This document shows, piece after piece, positions 44,346-52,059 of a stretch of DNA of 64,000 bases. The DNA is taken from NCBI GenBank assembly GCA_025058315.1, contig JANXET010000005.1, forward strand, positions 34,955-98,954, written 5' to 3'. The stretch is from Candidatus Bathyarchaeota archaeon. Lineage in GTDB: Archaea; Thermoproteota; Bathyarchaeia; Bathyarchaeales; Bathycorpusculaceae. How positions within the stretch are numbered: the stretch's first letter is position 1; every line of letters starts with the position of its first letter. The translations under genes were made by a program, and so were the position numbers. The notes under the pieces were generated by a model. It did no database searches. It was not told the origin of the DNA and worked only from the letters and a program-made list of their open reading frames with translations.

Positions 44346-44422
44346 ACTATATTGCCATAACAACTATATCTAATTACATATCTTATATGCATTATCCCAA
44401 AATCAAAGCGAGGCAACAAAAC

Positions 44423-44430
44423 ACTTTAAG
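44423..44430 (+). promoter_or_regulatory. TATA-like element for the candidate C/D sRNA
   Basis: ACTTTAAG is centred about 26 bases before 44453, the position where the candidate sRNA would begin. A similar GATTTAAG lies at the same spacing upstream of the initiator tRNA (about 45471-45478). This is spacing evidence only. Confidence 0.35.
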
Positions 44431-44451
44431 CAGGGTTTATTTAATATTTAT

Positions 44452-44510
44452 CCGCCGATGAAGAGTTTACTCGCTGATAAGATGATGCCCCCTGGGGTAT
44501 CTGAGGCGCC
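44452..44510 (+). ncRNA. Candidate C/D box small RNA (2'-O-methylation guide)
   Basis: Box C CCGATGA (44455-44461; the core differs by one base from RUGAUGA), a 12-nt guide (44462-44473), box D' CTGA (44474-44477), a 4-nt spacer, box C' ATGATGC (44482-44488), a 12-nt guide (44489-44500), box D CTGA (44501-44504). All G.A, U.U and G-C positions of both kink-turns can form. The D guide contains GGGGTAT next to the box, which can pair with ATACCCC of the conserved 16S rRNA 790 loop. By the box-D-plus-five rule the methylated nucleotide would be a C there. Outer stem is weak. Confidence 0.55.
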
Positions 44511-44728
44511 TAAGAAATAACCTTCTTTCTAACCAACCATAATGTTACGGCCAGTCCAACGATGAAAAGCAACAACCCCAGAATCATCGAAGCACCATAA
44601 TTAACATTGAAGCTCACAAGCGCCGTAACGATGTATGTAGGTCCAGTGAAGGTTAGAATGGCAGATAGGATTATTAGGAAAATCCTCCAGACATCTGAAT
44701 TAAAATCGACACCCAAATTCATTCCCAA
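44510..44728 (-). CDS. Small two-helix membrane protein
   Basis: 72 residues with two hydrophobic segments, about residues 16-37 (IFLIILSAILTFTGPTYIVTAL) and about 44-65 (ASMILGLLLFIVGLAVTLWLV), and a KK-containing basic end. No family is recognised. A helix-hairpin membrane protein is the simplest reading. It lies between the PAC2 gene and the candidate sRNA. Confidence 0.65.
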   Translation of the reverse strand: MGMNLGVDFNSDVWRIFLIILSAILTFTGPTYIVTALVSFNVNYGASMILGLLLFIVGLAVTLWLVRKKVIS

Positions 44729-44764
44729 CTTTTAGCTTTAAATTATTGTTTAAATATTTTCCCT

Positions 44765-45409
44765 TTAAAGGCTTTCTTTAACTTCACTACCAAGTAGTTT
44801 CATAAGGAACTTGAAAACGGTGAAGGCTGCTCCCTTATCCGCTTGGAAACCTGTTGTGGACCCGAGCAGACATGCCCCTTCTACCCTCATCTCTTTAGCA
44901 AGTCCCAATACGAGACCTGTAGCTCCAATTACTCTTCCCTTCGTGTATATTACTGCGCCTTTATCTATGAGTTCCATGACAAGTCTCGGAGAAGTGGCGG
45001 CAACATAAACCTTGGGCTCAGTTTCTGAAGAGGGCAGTCCGCCCAAAGTCACAATTAAGCTACATTTATTTTTAATCGTGAAGTCGATAATTTCGCTGCA
45101 TAGGTAATATTGGGCGACAACATCATCAAAAGAAGGTTGTGTGTCGCCAGTCATTATTATAACATCATTGTTCTCCATGGATGCAGCATAAAATTCATAC
45201 CTAGGCAGTCTGCAAATTCCATCAGACCCGGTGGATACGTAATCAGGGAAGTATGGCGAGTATAATTCTGCAAAAAGCTTAGCTCCTGAGAACTTTATGA
45301 GGAGATTAGCGGCGATTTTACCGACGTTTCCAATTCCGGGAAGCCCTTGAACGAATATGGGATTATTAAGTGTAGGACTGAAAATGTAGCGGATAACTGG
45401 TTGATCCAT
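44765..45409 (-). CDS. PAC2-family (proteasome assembly chaperone-like) protein
   Basis: 214 residues of the PAC2 fold. The N-terminal VQGLPGIGNVGKIAANLLI, the later IIMTGDTQPS near residue 85, LIVTLGGLPSSE near residue 120, and the C-terminal LLGSTTGFQADKGAA are typical. Archaeal PAC2 relatives assist 20S proteasome assembly or related processes, as the eukaryotic PAC2 does. No proteasome gene is here, so this is a family-level assignment. Confidence 0.85.
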   Translation of the reverse strand: MDQPVIRYIFSPTLNNPIFVQGLPGIGNVGKIAANLLIKFSGAKLFAELYSPYFPDYVSTGSDGICRLPRYEFYAASMENNDVIIMTGDTQPSFDDVVAQYYLCSEIIDFTIKNKCSLIVTLGGLPSSETEPKVYVAATSPRLVMELIDKGAVIYTKGRVIGATGLVLGLAKEMRVEGACLLGSTTGFQADKGAAFTVFKFLMKLLGSEVKESL

Positions 45410-45501
45410 GCTCTAAACCAAGCCGGATAAGAGGGAAAATCAATAATAAACCTTTCTAGAATCCTAAAAGGATTTAAGAGAGTTTATATTCAGCATAACA
45501 T

Positions 45502-45605
45502 AGCGGGGTGGGGTAGCCAGGATTAACCCGCTGGGCTCATAACCCAGAGATCGGTCGTTCAAAAAGAGGCCAAGTCTTGGCCTCTTGAAAGTCGACCCCC
45601 CGCTA
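45502..45605 (+). tRNA. Initiator tRNA-Met (CAT) with an intron in the T-loop
   Basis: Acceptor AGCGGGG pairs with CCCCGCT (45598-45604) with an A discriminator (45605). D-arm GGGT/ACCC, anticodon stem CTGGG/CCCAG with loop CTCATAA (anticodon CAT). The A1-U72 pair and three consecutive G-C pairs in the anticodon stem identify the initiator type. T-stem GGTCG/CGACC encloses 35 bases rather than 7. Removing the 28-nt intron (45564-45591) gives the perfect T-loop TTCAAAT. CCA is not encoded. The upstream GATTTAAG at about 45471 is a likely promoter. Confidence 0.92.
45564..45591 (+). other. 28-nt bulge-helix-bulge intron in the T-loop of initiator tRNA-Met
   Basis: Outer helix is the T-stem GGTCG/CGACC. 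Central 4-bp helix TTCA (45558-45561) with TGAA (45586-45589). First bulge AAA (45562-45564), inner 8-bp helix AGAGGCCA (45565-45572) with TGGCCTCT (45578-45585), 5-nt loop AGTCT, second bulge AGT (45590-45592). Cutting after the second base of each bulge removes 45564-45591 and leaves TTCAAAT. It is a strict, fully paired hBHBh' motif at tRNA position 59/60, not the usual 37/38. Confidence 0.9.
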
Positions 45606-45732
45606 CTAAATCCCGCCCCGCACACTTATTTTGGGTCAGGTCTGATGATGGGAAAGGCAGAGCTTGTAGGATAATGAGCAAAACTAAAATGCCACGTTAT
45701 CAGCCGCCATGCTTGTTTGACCGCCCCCCCAA

Positions 45733-45742
45733 GTATTTAAGC
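45733..45742 (+). promoter_or_regulatory. TATA-like element upstream of the SPASM radical SAM gene
   Basis: The sequence AGTATTTAAG lies about 70 bases before ATG 45810, followed by an A/T-rich stretch. Between the tRNA (ending 45605) and this gene the 200-base gap holds no convincing gene or sRNA. Confidence 0.35.
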
Positions 45743-45809
45743 TTTTTAAGGTTCCGTATAAGGAAGGTAAATTAACAAGGAAATAAATCACTGATTGGGG
45801 GAAGGTATC

Positions 45810-47372
45810 ATGATGGACTTTAGTCATCTGGAGAACGTCGTGTTTACGGTCACTATTAATCCGTTAATCAAGCATATAATTGGCGTTTTCGATTGGGAGT
45901 GCCCTGAGGATGGCAATTTACTTTTGAACTCTCTTAGGGAATTCCTCGGCGAGCCCATAGAGTTGTGTCCCAGCTGCAGGCGGATAAGCCGTAATATTGC
46001 GAGACCTTTCTATGAAACTGGCAGTCTTCTTCTGAGAGTGGATAAAGAATTCATGAAGAGGCAATTTCTCAAGGATCGCTATGGCGACGCATGGTTTAAG
46101 GGATTCGGTTTGATGATGAAAGGTATAGAAAAGTACGGTATACGCGTACCTTTCGTGCCCGCTGGACCCTTTGAGATAGTCTGGAATCTTACATATAAGT
46201 GCAATCTGAGGTGTAAACACTGCTATGAGAATGCTGGTAACAGCGGCAAGGTTGAATTAAGCACAGGTGAAGCCAAACAAGCCATTGACATACTGGCTGA
46301 TATTGCCCATGTTGGGTTACCCGCATTATCATTTAGCGGTGGTGAACCGCTCGCGAGGAAGGATCTCTTTGAACTTGCAGCCTACGCTAAGAAAAAGATT
46401 CCATACATAAGTGTGGCATCCAATGGAACTCTAATAACGAGGGATAACGCAAAAAAACTAAAGGATGCTGGAGTGGACTACGTCGAGATAAGCATAGACG
46501 GGGCATCATCGCAAACTCATGATGAATTCAGAGGCATCGTAGGTGCTTTTGAAAAGGCCATAGAAGGAGTCAAAAACTGTGTTGAAGAGGGAATTGACAC
46601 TTGCATAGCAACGGTTCTGCACAGAGACAACTTGAAGGAGACTGAGAAAATTTTGCAATTAGCTAAGGATCTGAACGTCAGATTTATGCACTTCAACTTT
46701 GTTCCTACAGGCAGGGCAAGGAAATACATGGAGATGGATCTAACGCCAGATCAGCGGCATCACGTTTTACAAACAATAGGCAAGGAGATCATAAGCCTTT
46801 ATCTTCTAGCAAAAGAGGAGGAGATGAAAACTGGGAGAACAAGTATTAAAGTGGACAGGTTCTTCAGCACTTGCCCACAATATGCACCGGTAACTAAGCA
46901 GCTATCCGAGCAGAGGGGACATAGATTCATAGTGGAGGCACATTACGCAGCTAAAAAGGGTGTAGAAAATGTGGCCAACTTCTTAGGCGGTTGTGGAGCT
47001 GGACGTTTGTACTGCGCAATAGAGCCGGATGGAAAGATAAAGCCATGCGTGTTTCTCCCTACAGCAGAGGACACCGTTATTGGAAATATCCTGGAGGATG
47101 ATTTTGAGGAAATATGGGATAGCCACCCATTGCTGTGGCAGCTTAGGAGAAGGGAGGATCTTGAAACCTACATCGTAGACTCGAGAATAGTAGGTTGCGG
47201 TGGATGCGTAAACAAGTACATATGTGGGGGATGTAGAGCAAGAGCATACAGCTATTTTAATGGGAACATAAAATCGCCGGATATAGGATGCATACGTAAT
47301 AAGCCTATATGGGAAAAATTGTTAACTTCAAGTAGCTATTCTACTGCATTCTTTTCTAGACGCGAAAATTAA
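45810..47372 (+). CDS. Radical SAM/SPASM domain protein
   Basis: About 520 residues. The radical SAM cluster motif is CNLRCKHCYEN near residue 130, with SFSGGEPLAR near 172. The C-terminal SPASM region has cysteines in CGAGRLYCAIEPDG and IKPCVFLP and in CGGCVNKYICGGCRAR, which would bind one or two auxiliary Fe-S clusters. The N-terminal 125 residues contain CPSCRR near residue 53 and are not a standard domain. SPASM enzymes mature peptides, modify proteins or build cofactors, and the substrate is not recognisable. ATG 45810 follows GGGGGAAGG. An alternative TTG lies at 45795. Confidence 0.85.
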   Translation: MMDFSHLENVVFTVTINPLIKHIIGVFDWECPEDGNLLLNSLREFLGEPIELCPSCRRISRNIARPFYETGSLLLRVDKEFMKRQFLKDRYGDAWFKGFGLMMKGIEKYGIRVPFVPAGPFEIVWNLTYKCNLRCKHCYENAGNSGKVELSTGEAKQAIDILADIAHVGLPALSFSGGEPLARKDLFELAAYAKKKIPYISVASNGTLITRDNAKKLKDAGVDYVEISIDGASSQTHDEFRGIVGAFEKAIEGVKNCVEEGIDTCIATVLHRDNLKETEKILQLAKDLNVRFMHFNFVPTGRARKYMEMDLTPDQRHHVLQTIGKEIISLYLLAKEEEMKTGRTSIKVDRFFSTCPQYAPVTKQLSEQRGHRFIVEAHYAAKKGVENVANFLGGCGAGRLYCAIEPDGKIKPCVFLPTAEDTVIGNILEDDFEEIWDSHPLLWQLRRREDLETYIVDSRIVGCGGCVNKYICGGCRARAYSYFNGNIKSPDIGCIRNKPIWEKLLTSSSYSTAFFSRREN

Positions 47373-47418
47373 TTTCGGGCTGCGTGGCGGAAGTGAGAAA
47401 ATGGGGGACGTGGGGGTT

Positions 47419-47616
47419 TCAGGCTTTGCCCTTTTCCTCTTTTCCGTAATAGGCAGTCCATTTAAGTTTACGCGAGTCTCTTCCCAGTTTTAGCGAGCTT
47501 TTTCTGCATTTGCTTGAGCAGAACCAGAATATGGCGCCGTCGTTTTTTATATACATCATACCTGTGCCCATGGGGAAGTCATGACCACAGAATGAACATT
47601 TTCTGAATTTGGGCAA
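47419..47616 (-). CDS. rpl24e: 50S ribosomal protein eL24
   Basis: 65 residues of the archaeal eL24: RKCSFCGHDFPMGTGMMYIKNDG followed by FWFCSSKCRKSSLKLGRDSRKLKW carry the zinc ligands and basic helix. It is the third gene of the L7Ae-S28e-L24e cluster that is standard in archaea. The nucleoside diphosphate kinase often downstream is not seen. Spacing to rps28e is about 30 bases. Confidence 0.96.
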   Translation of the reverse strand: MPKFRKCSFCGHDFPMGTGMMYIKNDGAIFWFCSSKCRKSSLKLGRDSRKLKWTAYYGKEEKGKA

Positions 47617-47645
47617 AGTGGGAACCCTCCAAAATTTTCAGCGCA

Positions 47646-47876
47646 TCATCTCGTAATCTTCTTCGCTTCCCTTTCAGTTTCTCTGAGCATTAGAATATCC
47701 TGAAGACGTACAGGCCCTTTCACGTTTCGTGTTATTATACGCCCTTTGTCTCTTCCCTCGAGAATGCGGACCCTAACCTGAGTTATTTCTCCGGTCACTC
47801 CGGTTCGCCCAATAATTTGAATAACTTCTGCAGGGGTAAGTTCTTCCTCAGATGATACTTCCTTCTCCTTACTCAT
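47646..47876 (-). CDS. rps28e: 30S ribosomal protein eS28
   Basis: 76 residues. The archaeal eS28 core is [33 protein letters not shown] and [23 protein letters not shown], with the usual charged N-terminus. ATG 47876 overlaps the L7Ae TGA by four bases, coupling the two. Overall length and end match the family. Confidence 0.96.
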   Translation of the reverse strand: MSKEKEVSSEEELTPAEVIQIIGRTGVTGEITQVRVRILEGRDKGRIITRNVKGPVRLQDILMLRETEREAKKITR

Positions 47877-48253
47877 TTGGCTCCTTTCCTGATCTGCTCA
47901 ACTCTTTTAACTATCTCCTTAACTAGGCCAGCCGCTTCACCCTCATTCACGATGCATGCAGCAGAGGCAGGCACGTCTATTCCAACGGCATTTCCAATCT
48001 TCTCTTTGCTGGGAACGTAGATGTATGGAATTTTCTTCTCGTCGCATAGAAGCGGCAGATGAGCTACAACCTCCGGCGGGTCAACATCTTCAGCGATTAC
48101 TACAAGCCTTGCTTGCGCCCTCTCCACAGCTTTTGTCGTCTCGTTAGCGCCCTTTTTCACTTTACCAGTTTTTGTGGCTACTTGCAGGGCTTCATAGGCC
48201 GCATCTACAACTTCTTTCGGAACCTCAAACTTCACGTAAAATGGCTTTGACAT
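47873..48253 (-). CDS. rpl7ae: 50S ribosomal protein L7Ae (kink-turn-binding protein)
   Basis: 126 residues from ATG 48253, which has GAGG upstream. An upstream frame to 48292 is not needed. The K-turn-binding fold has [28 protein letters not shown] near residue 30 and [15 protein letters not shown] near residue 80. In archaea L7Ae is shared by the ribosome, C/D and H/ACA sRNPs and RNase P. That links it to the candidate C/D sRNA at 44.45 kb and to gar1 encoded just upstream on the opposite strand. Confidence 0.97.
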   Translation of the reverse strand: MSKPFYVKFEVPKEVVDAAYEALQVATKTGKVKKGANETTKAVERAQARLVVIAEDVDPPEVVAHLPLLCDEKKIPYIYVPSKEKIGNAVGIDVPASAACIVNEGEAAGLVKEIVKRVEQIRKGAK

Positions 48254-48405
48254 TAGCCTCACCCTCAAACGCACAGTCTTAATCAACAACACCCACTTAT
48301 GAATGTTTCGACCGGAAAGCGTAACACGCTACAAGAATCGATGTAGAAAGGTTTAAATAACATGTTCCGTTGAAACTTTTTGTTTTTCGAGGGGAACCCT
48401 AAACG

Positions 48406-48663
48406 TTGATCAGATTAGGTTCAGTGCTTCATGTCAGTGCAAACCGCAACCTTATAGTTAAGCTCGAAAAAATTCCAAGAATTGGCGAAGTTGTTGTTGA
48501 TGAAAACTTTAAGCCCGTAGGAGATGTTTTCGACATTTTTGGACCTGTAACAGCGCCCTACGCCGCAATTAAGCCCAAAATATCTAATCCTGAAATCCTG
48601 GTCAATAAAATGTTGTATATTTCCCCTCGAAAAAAGAAAATCGGGGGTATTCAGCCTGGATGA
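48406..48663 (+). CDS. gar1: H/ACA ribonucleoprotein subunit Gar1
   Basis: 85 residues matching archaeal Gar1. The core is [19 protein letters not shown] then [31 protein letters not shown], a six-stranded barrel that contacts Cbf5 and speeds substrate release in pseudouridylation. The start is TTG 48406 with a GAGGGGAA site. The 3' end overlaps the probable start of TFB, an order often seen in archaea, so the two form an operon. Confidence 0.92.
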   Translation: MIRLGSVLHVSANRNLIVKLEKIPRIGEVVVDENFKPVGDVFDIFGPVTAPYAAIKPKISNPEILVNKMLYISPRKKKIGGIQPG

Positions 48664-49615
48664 CGTAGAAGCAATAGATACAGGCTCCCAAACCCCCATC
48701 CAACAGTCCAAGATACAATTCTGCCCGGAATGTGGCAGTACAAGACTCATGCGCGATTATGAATGTGCAGAAATAGTCTGCATGGATTGCGGCGTTGTAG
48801 TGGCTACTAAGATTGCAGATAGAGGCCCGGAATGGAGGGCCTTTGATGATGAGCAAAGGGCGAAGAGAACAAGGGTGGGGGCTCCGCTCACATACACTAT
48901 TCATGATAAAGGATTGTCAACGATGATCGATTGGCATGACAGAGACATATACGGAAAAGGCTTGTCTCCAGGGCAGAAAGCGCAGATTTACCGCCTTAGA
49001 AAATGGCAACGTCGTATAAGAGTTTCAGATGCAACTGAGCGTAACCTTGCATTTGCTCTTTCGGAAATAACGAAAATTGCAAATGCGCTGAGCCTACCGA
49101 AGAATATAATTGAGACAGCATCACTGATCTACAGGAAGGCTGTTAAGGAGCATCTGATAAGGGGCAGATCTATACAAGGGGTAACGTCTGCAGCAATATA
49201 TCTGGCATGTAGACAATGCGGCTTACCGCGAACCCTTGAAGAAATAGCCCAGGCTTCAAACGTGAACAAAAAAGAAGTAGGCCGTAGCTACCGATTTCTA
49301 ATAAAGGAGCTGAACTACTTCATCCCACCCCTTAAACCTGGACAATATATAACTAAATTCTCCAACCAGCTAACCATGCAGGGCAAAGTTGAGGAAATAG
49401 CCCACAAAATCCTGGCGGTTGCAAAGGATTTGAAGCTCACTTCAGGCAGAGGACCCACAGGAATAGCGGCTGCGGCAAGCTACATAGCTTCTGTACTTAC
49501 CGGGGAGAGAAAAACACAAAGAGAAATAGCAGAAATAGCCCAAGTAACCGAGGTAACTATTAGAAACCGCTACAAGGAACTTGTTGATAAACTAATGTTT
49601 CACATCACGATTTAA
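48656..49615 (+). CDS. tfb: Transcription initiation factor IIB (TFB), full-length start not canonical
   Basis: TFB bridges TBP and RNA polymerase. The zinc ribbon is [25 protein letters not shown], followed by the B-reader/linker with [22 protein letters not shown], and two cyclin repeats (about 125-215 and 220-315). The ATG at 48749 lies inside the ribbon, after its first two cysteines, so it cannot start a functional protein. Upstream the frame is open but has no ATG, GTG or TTG. I place the start tentatively at CTG 48656, with GGGGGT upstream, giving about 319 residues. Identity is secure and only the start is uncertain. Confidence 0.88.
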   Translation: MDDVEAIDTGSQTPIQQSKIQFCPECGSTRLMRDYECAEIVCMDCGVVVATKIADRGPEWRAFDDEQRAKRTRVGAPLTYTIHDKGLSTMIDWHDRDIYGKGLSPGQKAQIYRLRKWQRRIRVSDATERNLAFALSEITKIANALSLPKNIIETASLIYRKAVKEHLIRGRSIQGVTSAAIYLACRQCGLPRTLEEIAQASNVNKKEVGRSYRFLIKELNYFIPPLKPGQYITKFSNQLTMQGKVEEIAHKILAVAKDLKLTSGRGPTGIAAAASYIASVLTGERKTQREIAEIAQVTEVTIRNRYKELVDKLMFHITI

Positions 49616-49667
49616 CCTTGCATAACCCCCAATTTTTATAGTTAAAAGGGGCCACAGCTGATTTATT

Positions 49668-49940
49668 ATGAAAGAAAGGGAAACAGTAAGCATTAAAAGC
49701 ATAACTCAAGAGATAAAAGTCATAACAGGTGAGCTTATGCAAACCCTGAAAAACCTGCGTGAAAGAATAAAGACTTTAGAAACGGAACGCGCTAATCTGC
49801 TTCTCGAAATAGAGAATCTGAAAAAGGCAGCTGAGGATAGGATAAGTGCATTAGAATCAGAGGTAAACATGCTTCGAGAAGAGGTCAAATCGTTCAGGGA
49901 ATTTCTGGGAAGCACTGACAATAAAAATGGCAAAACGTAG
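49668..49940 (+). CDS. Small coiled-coil protein, function unknown
   Basis: 90 residues, almost entirely a predicted coiled coil (ITGELMQTLKNLRERIKTLE, then ALESEVNMLREEVKSF) with heptad-like leucines. It has no catalytic motif. It may be a structural or adaptor protein. Start ATG 49668. Located between TFB and the DUF116 gene with no clear operon partner. Confidence 0.7.
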   Translation: MKERETVSIKSITQEIKVITGELMQTLKNLRERIKTLETERANLLLEIENLKKAAEDRISALESEVNMLREEVKSFREFLGSTDNKNGKT

Positions 49941-50006
49941 CTTAAGTAGTTCATATTTTTGATCAGTTAACTTTAAAGGGCTGCCTGGTTATTTAAAAGC
50001 ACAACT

Positions 50007-50636
50007 ATGCCATACAAGTTTACATTTGACCTTTCGAGGATTCCGCAGCTTTTCTTTACAGAATTAACTAAAATAAGCTATGATAAGGGTATACATAGGA
50101 GGATGGGCATAAAACTTAGAGATGTCATCAAAAAGTTCAGAATTCAGGAGGCAACAGGTCTAAACTTATCAGATGCAATTCAACTTCTGGAAGATCTCAT
50201 AGATATGGAAGCCAGGAACCTCCTGGAAATGGAAAGATTCGGAAAAGCAAGCAAAAAGGCGCTTTTCCTCCCGCACTGCTCTAGGAAGTATATGGACAGC
50301 AGATGCAAAGCAGAATTTAACTCTGATGTACCGACATATCTCTGCGCCAAATGCTCTCCTGATTGTCTAATCAATAAAGCAACATCGTTGGCTAAAAATG
50401 CAGGATACGACGTTTATATTCTCCCAGGGGGATCATGTATATCTAAAATTCTGAAGCTTAAACGCTATGATGGCATCGTTGGAGTTGCATGTGGGGAAGA
50501 GTTAAGGGTTGCTGAAAAAATTTTGGAAAACATGAACATAGCTGGACAAGCTGTTCCCCTGCTGAAAAACGGGTGTTCAAACACTTTCTTCAACATTGAA
50601 ACTTTGCAGAGAATCTTAGAGAAAAATGGGGGTTAA
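50007..50636 (+). CDS. DUF116 family protein
   Basis: 209 residues matching DUF116, a family of unknown function with many cysteines: LFLPHCSRKYMDSRCKAEF near residue 88, YLCAKCSPDCLINKA near 112, GGSCISKIL near 142 and VACGEELR. The conserved cysteines suggest an Fe-S or metal site. N-terminal helices precede the domain. No membrane segment. It may relate to lipoate/tRNA-type pathways in other genomes, but no such genes are adjacent here. Confidence 0.82.
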   Translation: MPYKFTFDLSRIPQLFFTELTKISYDKGIHRRMGIKLRDVIKKFRIQEATGLNLSDAIQLLEDLIDMEARNLLEMERFGKASKKALFLPHCSRKYMDSRCKAEFNSDVPTYLCAKCSPDCLINKATSLAKNAGYDVYILPGGSCISKILKLKRYDGIVGVACGEELRVAEKILENMNIAGQAVPLLKNGCSNTFFNIETLQRILEKNGG

Positions 50637-50659
50637 AAGCAGTCCGATCTGTAAAGAGT

Positions 50660-50725
50660 TCACTTTGCAGCCTTCTTTTCAGTTTTCTTTTCCTCTTTCT
50701 TCTTTTCTCCTTTCTTGCAAGCCAA
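50660..50725 (-). CDS. Lysine-rich 21-residue micro-ORF (tentative)
   Basis: From TTG 50725 the frame encodes ACKKGEKKKEEKKTEKKAAK, 21 residues counting the start, and ends at TGA. It is almost pure Lys/Glu/Ala, like the tails of archaeal ribosomal or chromatin proteins, and lies on the same strand about 135 bases downstream of rpl40e. A GGGGTG sits about 7 bases before the start. Low complexity makes a chance frame possible, so confidence is low. Confidence 0.3.
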   Translation of the reverse strand: MACKKGEKKKEEKKTEKKAAK

Positions 50726-50860
50726 CAATTACACCCCAAAACTCCAATTTAAAATGCAGCACATATCAGTTATAATTTTTACGCTCCATTTTAAAGGCTA
50801 ACAAAAAAGCTTCTTTTGGAAAATATGGTTTAAAATGAGAATATTAAAAACGGTGTTAAA

Positions 50861-51022
50861 TCACTTTACGATTTCTCTTTTCTTCCATCTTAGATTATTG
50901 CTTCGACATCTTCTGCACTTCACAGCTGTTGCAGCATTTCTCACTCCACACTCTCGGCATATTTTAAAATACAGCCTATGCTTTTGAGCTAACGTCTTCT
51001 TAAACGGGTCAGTTATTGGCAT
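50861..51022 (-). CDS. rpl40e: 50S ribosomal protein eL40
   Basis: A short gene of 53 residues. The N-terminus MPITDPFKKTLAQKHRLYF, the four zinc cysteines in ICRECGVRN and KCRRCRSNNLRWKKRE, and the basic end are diagnostic for eL40, which in eukaryotes is made as a ubiquitin fusion. The ATG is at 51022. A TATA-like TATATTTATAAC (reverse strand) lies 41-54 bases upstream. eL40 belongs to the TACK/Asgard-like protein set, and the gene is easy to miss because it is so short. Confidence 0.93.
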   Translation of the reverse strand: MPITDPFKKTLAQKHRLYFKICRECGVRNAATAVKCRRCRSNNLRWKKREIVK

Positions 51023-51132
51023 TCAAATTCAGCTCCAACGCGTTTTAAATGCAATGCAAGGCGTTATAAATATACTTTTTGTCACTTAACACTTCAGCGT
51101 AGATGTTTCTTCCCCAATTCATCACCGCAACA

Positions 51133-51150
51133 TATTTATTTATGTATAAA
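51133..51150 (+). promoter_or_regulatory. TATA-like element(s) of alba
   Basis: TATTTATTTATGTATAAA lies about 50-60 bases before the ATG at 51197, with an AGGAGAGGCGGTG ribosome-binding region in between. Two overlapping TATA-like cores (51133-51140 and 51143-51150) are equally plausible. Confidence 0.45.
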
Positions 51151-51196
51151 AGATGGTAAAGAAGCTACCAAAGAATAAGGAGAGAGGCGGTGCAAA

Positions 51197-51475
51197 ATGT
51201 CTGAGAGCAACTCAGTGTTAGTCGGGAAAAAGCCAATAATGAACTACGTGCTGGCTTGCATAACCCTTTTCCACGGCGGAGCGAAAGAGGTCCACGTTAA
51301 AGCCAGAGGTAGAGCAATAAGCCGCGCTGTAGATGTTGTTGAGGTTGTTAGGCGCCGATTCCTACCAGACGTTAAAATCAAGAAGGTCGGCATTGGTACA
51401 GAGCAAGTGACGGCAAAAGTGGAAGGCAGCGCACCAACAAACGTCAGCACAATTGAAATAACACTTGAAAGGTAA
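51197..51475 (+). CDS. alba: DNA/RNA-binding chromatin protein Alba
   Basis: 92 residues of Alba, an abundant archaeal nucleic-acid-binding protein. The core is [19 protein letters not shown], where the lysine of the GKKP segment is the site acetylated in Sulfolobus, then [25 protein letters not shown]. It has an excellent AGGAGAGG site. It is transcribed divergently from rpl40e and upstream of the KH protein and aspS. Confidence 0.96.
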   Translation: MSESNSVLVGKKPIMNYVLACITLFHGGAKEVHVKARGRAISRAVDVVEVVRRRFLPDVKIKKVGIGTEQVTAKVEGSAPTNVSTIEITLER

Positions 51476-51534
51476 GACAACCTAAAATTCAAAGCTCCGC
51501 CGCCCCTCCTTTATTTGTGGAGGGCGCTTTCTAA

Positions 51535-52041
51535 GTGAGAACAGCGCTATGTAGTTTCTGCCTAAAAAGCGGAATATTGTGCCAAAAATGTTCAAGTAAG
51601 GTTAGATCTGGAGAGGTGACAGAATTAGATCTGAAAATCGCCCAACTACTTTTGTCACTTGAGGAAACATACCCCTCCCTTCAAAACGTTTATTTCCATA
51701 AAGCAGTCGACGCAGGTAGAACATTAGCAATTATAGTTGGTAAAGGGGATGCCCCCCGCCTACTCGGCCAGGGAGGCAGGATCATAAAGACCCTAAGCGA
51801 GAAAACTGGGAAAAATATACGCGTTCTAGAGCATGGGGTGGATGATAGAAAGTTCCTTGAAGACCTGTTTGCACCGTTCAGCATCGTCACAATAAACACC
51901 ATATGGCTTCCTGACGGAACAACAGAAACCCGGGTTATTTTGCGGAGAAAAGGAAGAATGCGAGCATTCGACATTGAATCACTTAAGAATATCGCTCAAG
52001 AAGTCAGGGGTATGACGTTACGTGTGGAGTTTGCTGATTAG
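51535..52041 (+). CDS. NusA-like KH-domain protein with N-terminal zinc finger
   Basis: 168 residues. An N-terminal zinc ribbon has CSFCLKSGILCQKC. The KH domain contains the GKGDAPRLLGQGGRIIK loop and a second KH-like half. Annotated as NusA-like transcription elongation factor in many archaea and often next to aspS, as here. It is 18 bases upstream of aspS with a GTG start, so cotranscription is very likely. RNA-binding is expected, but an elongation role is not proven in archaea. Confidence 0.85.
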   Translation: MRTALCSFCLKSGILCQKCSSKVRSGEVTELDLKIAQLLLSLEETYPSLQNVYFHKAVDAGRTLAIIVGKGDAPRLLGQGGRIIKTLSEKTGKNIRVLEHGVDDRKFLEDLFAPFSIVTINTIWLPDGTTETRVILRRKGRMRAFDIESLKNIAQEVRGMTLRVEFAD

Positions 52042-52059
52042 GCATGGTGGGGAACCAAT

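Larger units (their letters stand above)
50637..51196. other. Nominal gap of 560 bases: contains rpl40e, a lysine-rich micro-ORF, and the alba promoter
   Basis: No plus-strand gene is present. On the minus strand I find the eL40 gene (50861-51022) with its own TATA-like element near 51063-51076, a 21-codon lysine-rich frame (50660-50725), and, on the plus strand, TATA-like sequences for alba near 51133-51150. About 135 bases between the two minus-strand frames are A/T-rich with no further pattern. Confidence 0.6.

Noticed and set aside
45640..45720. Possible C/D box sRNA next to the initiator tRNA (a TGATGA followed by AATGAG)
   Set aside because: No CTGA D' or D box at the required spacing in either guide position.
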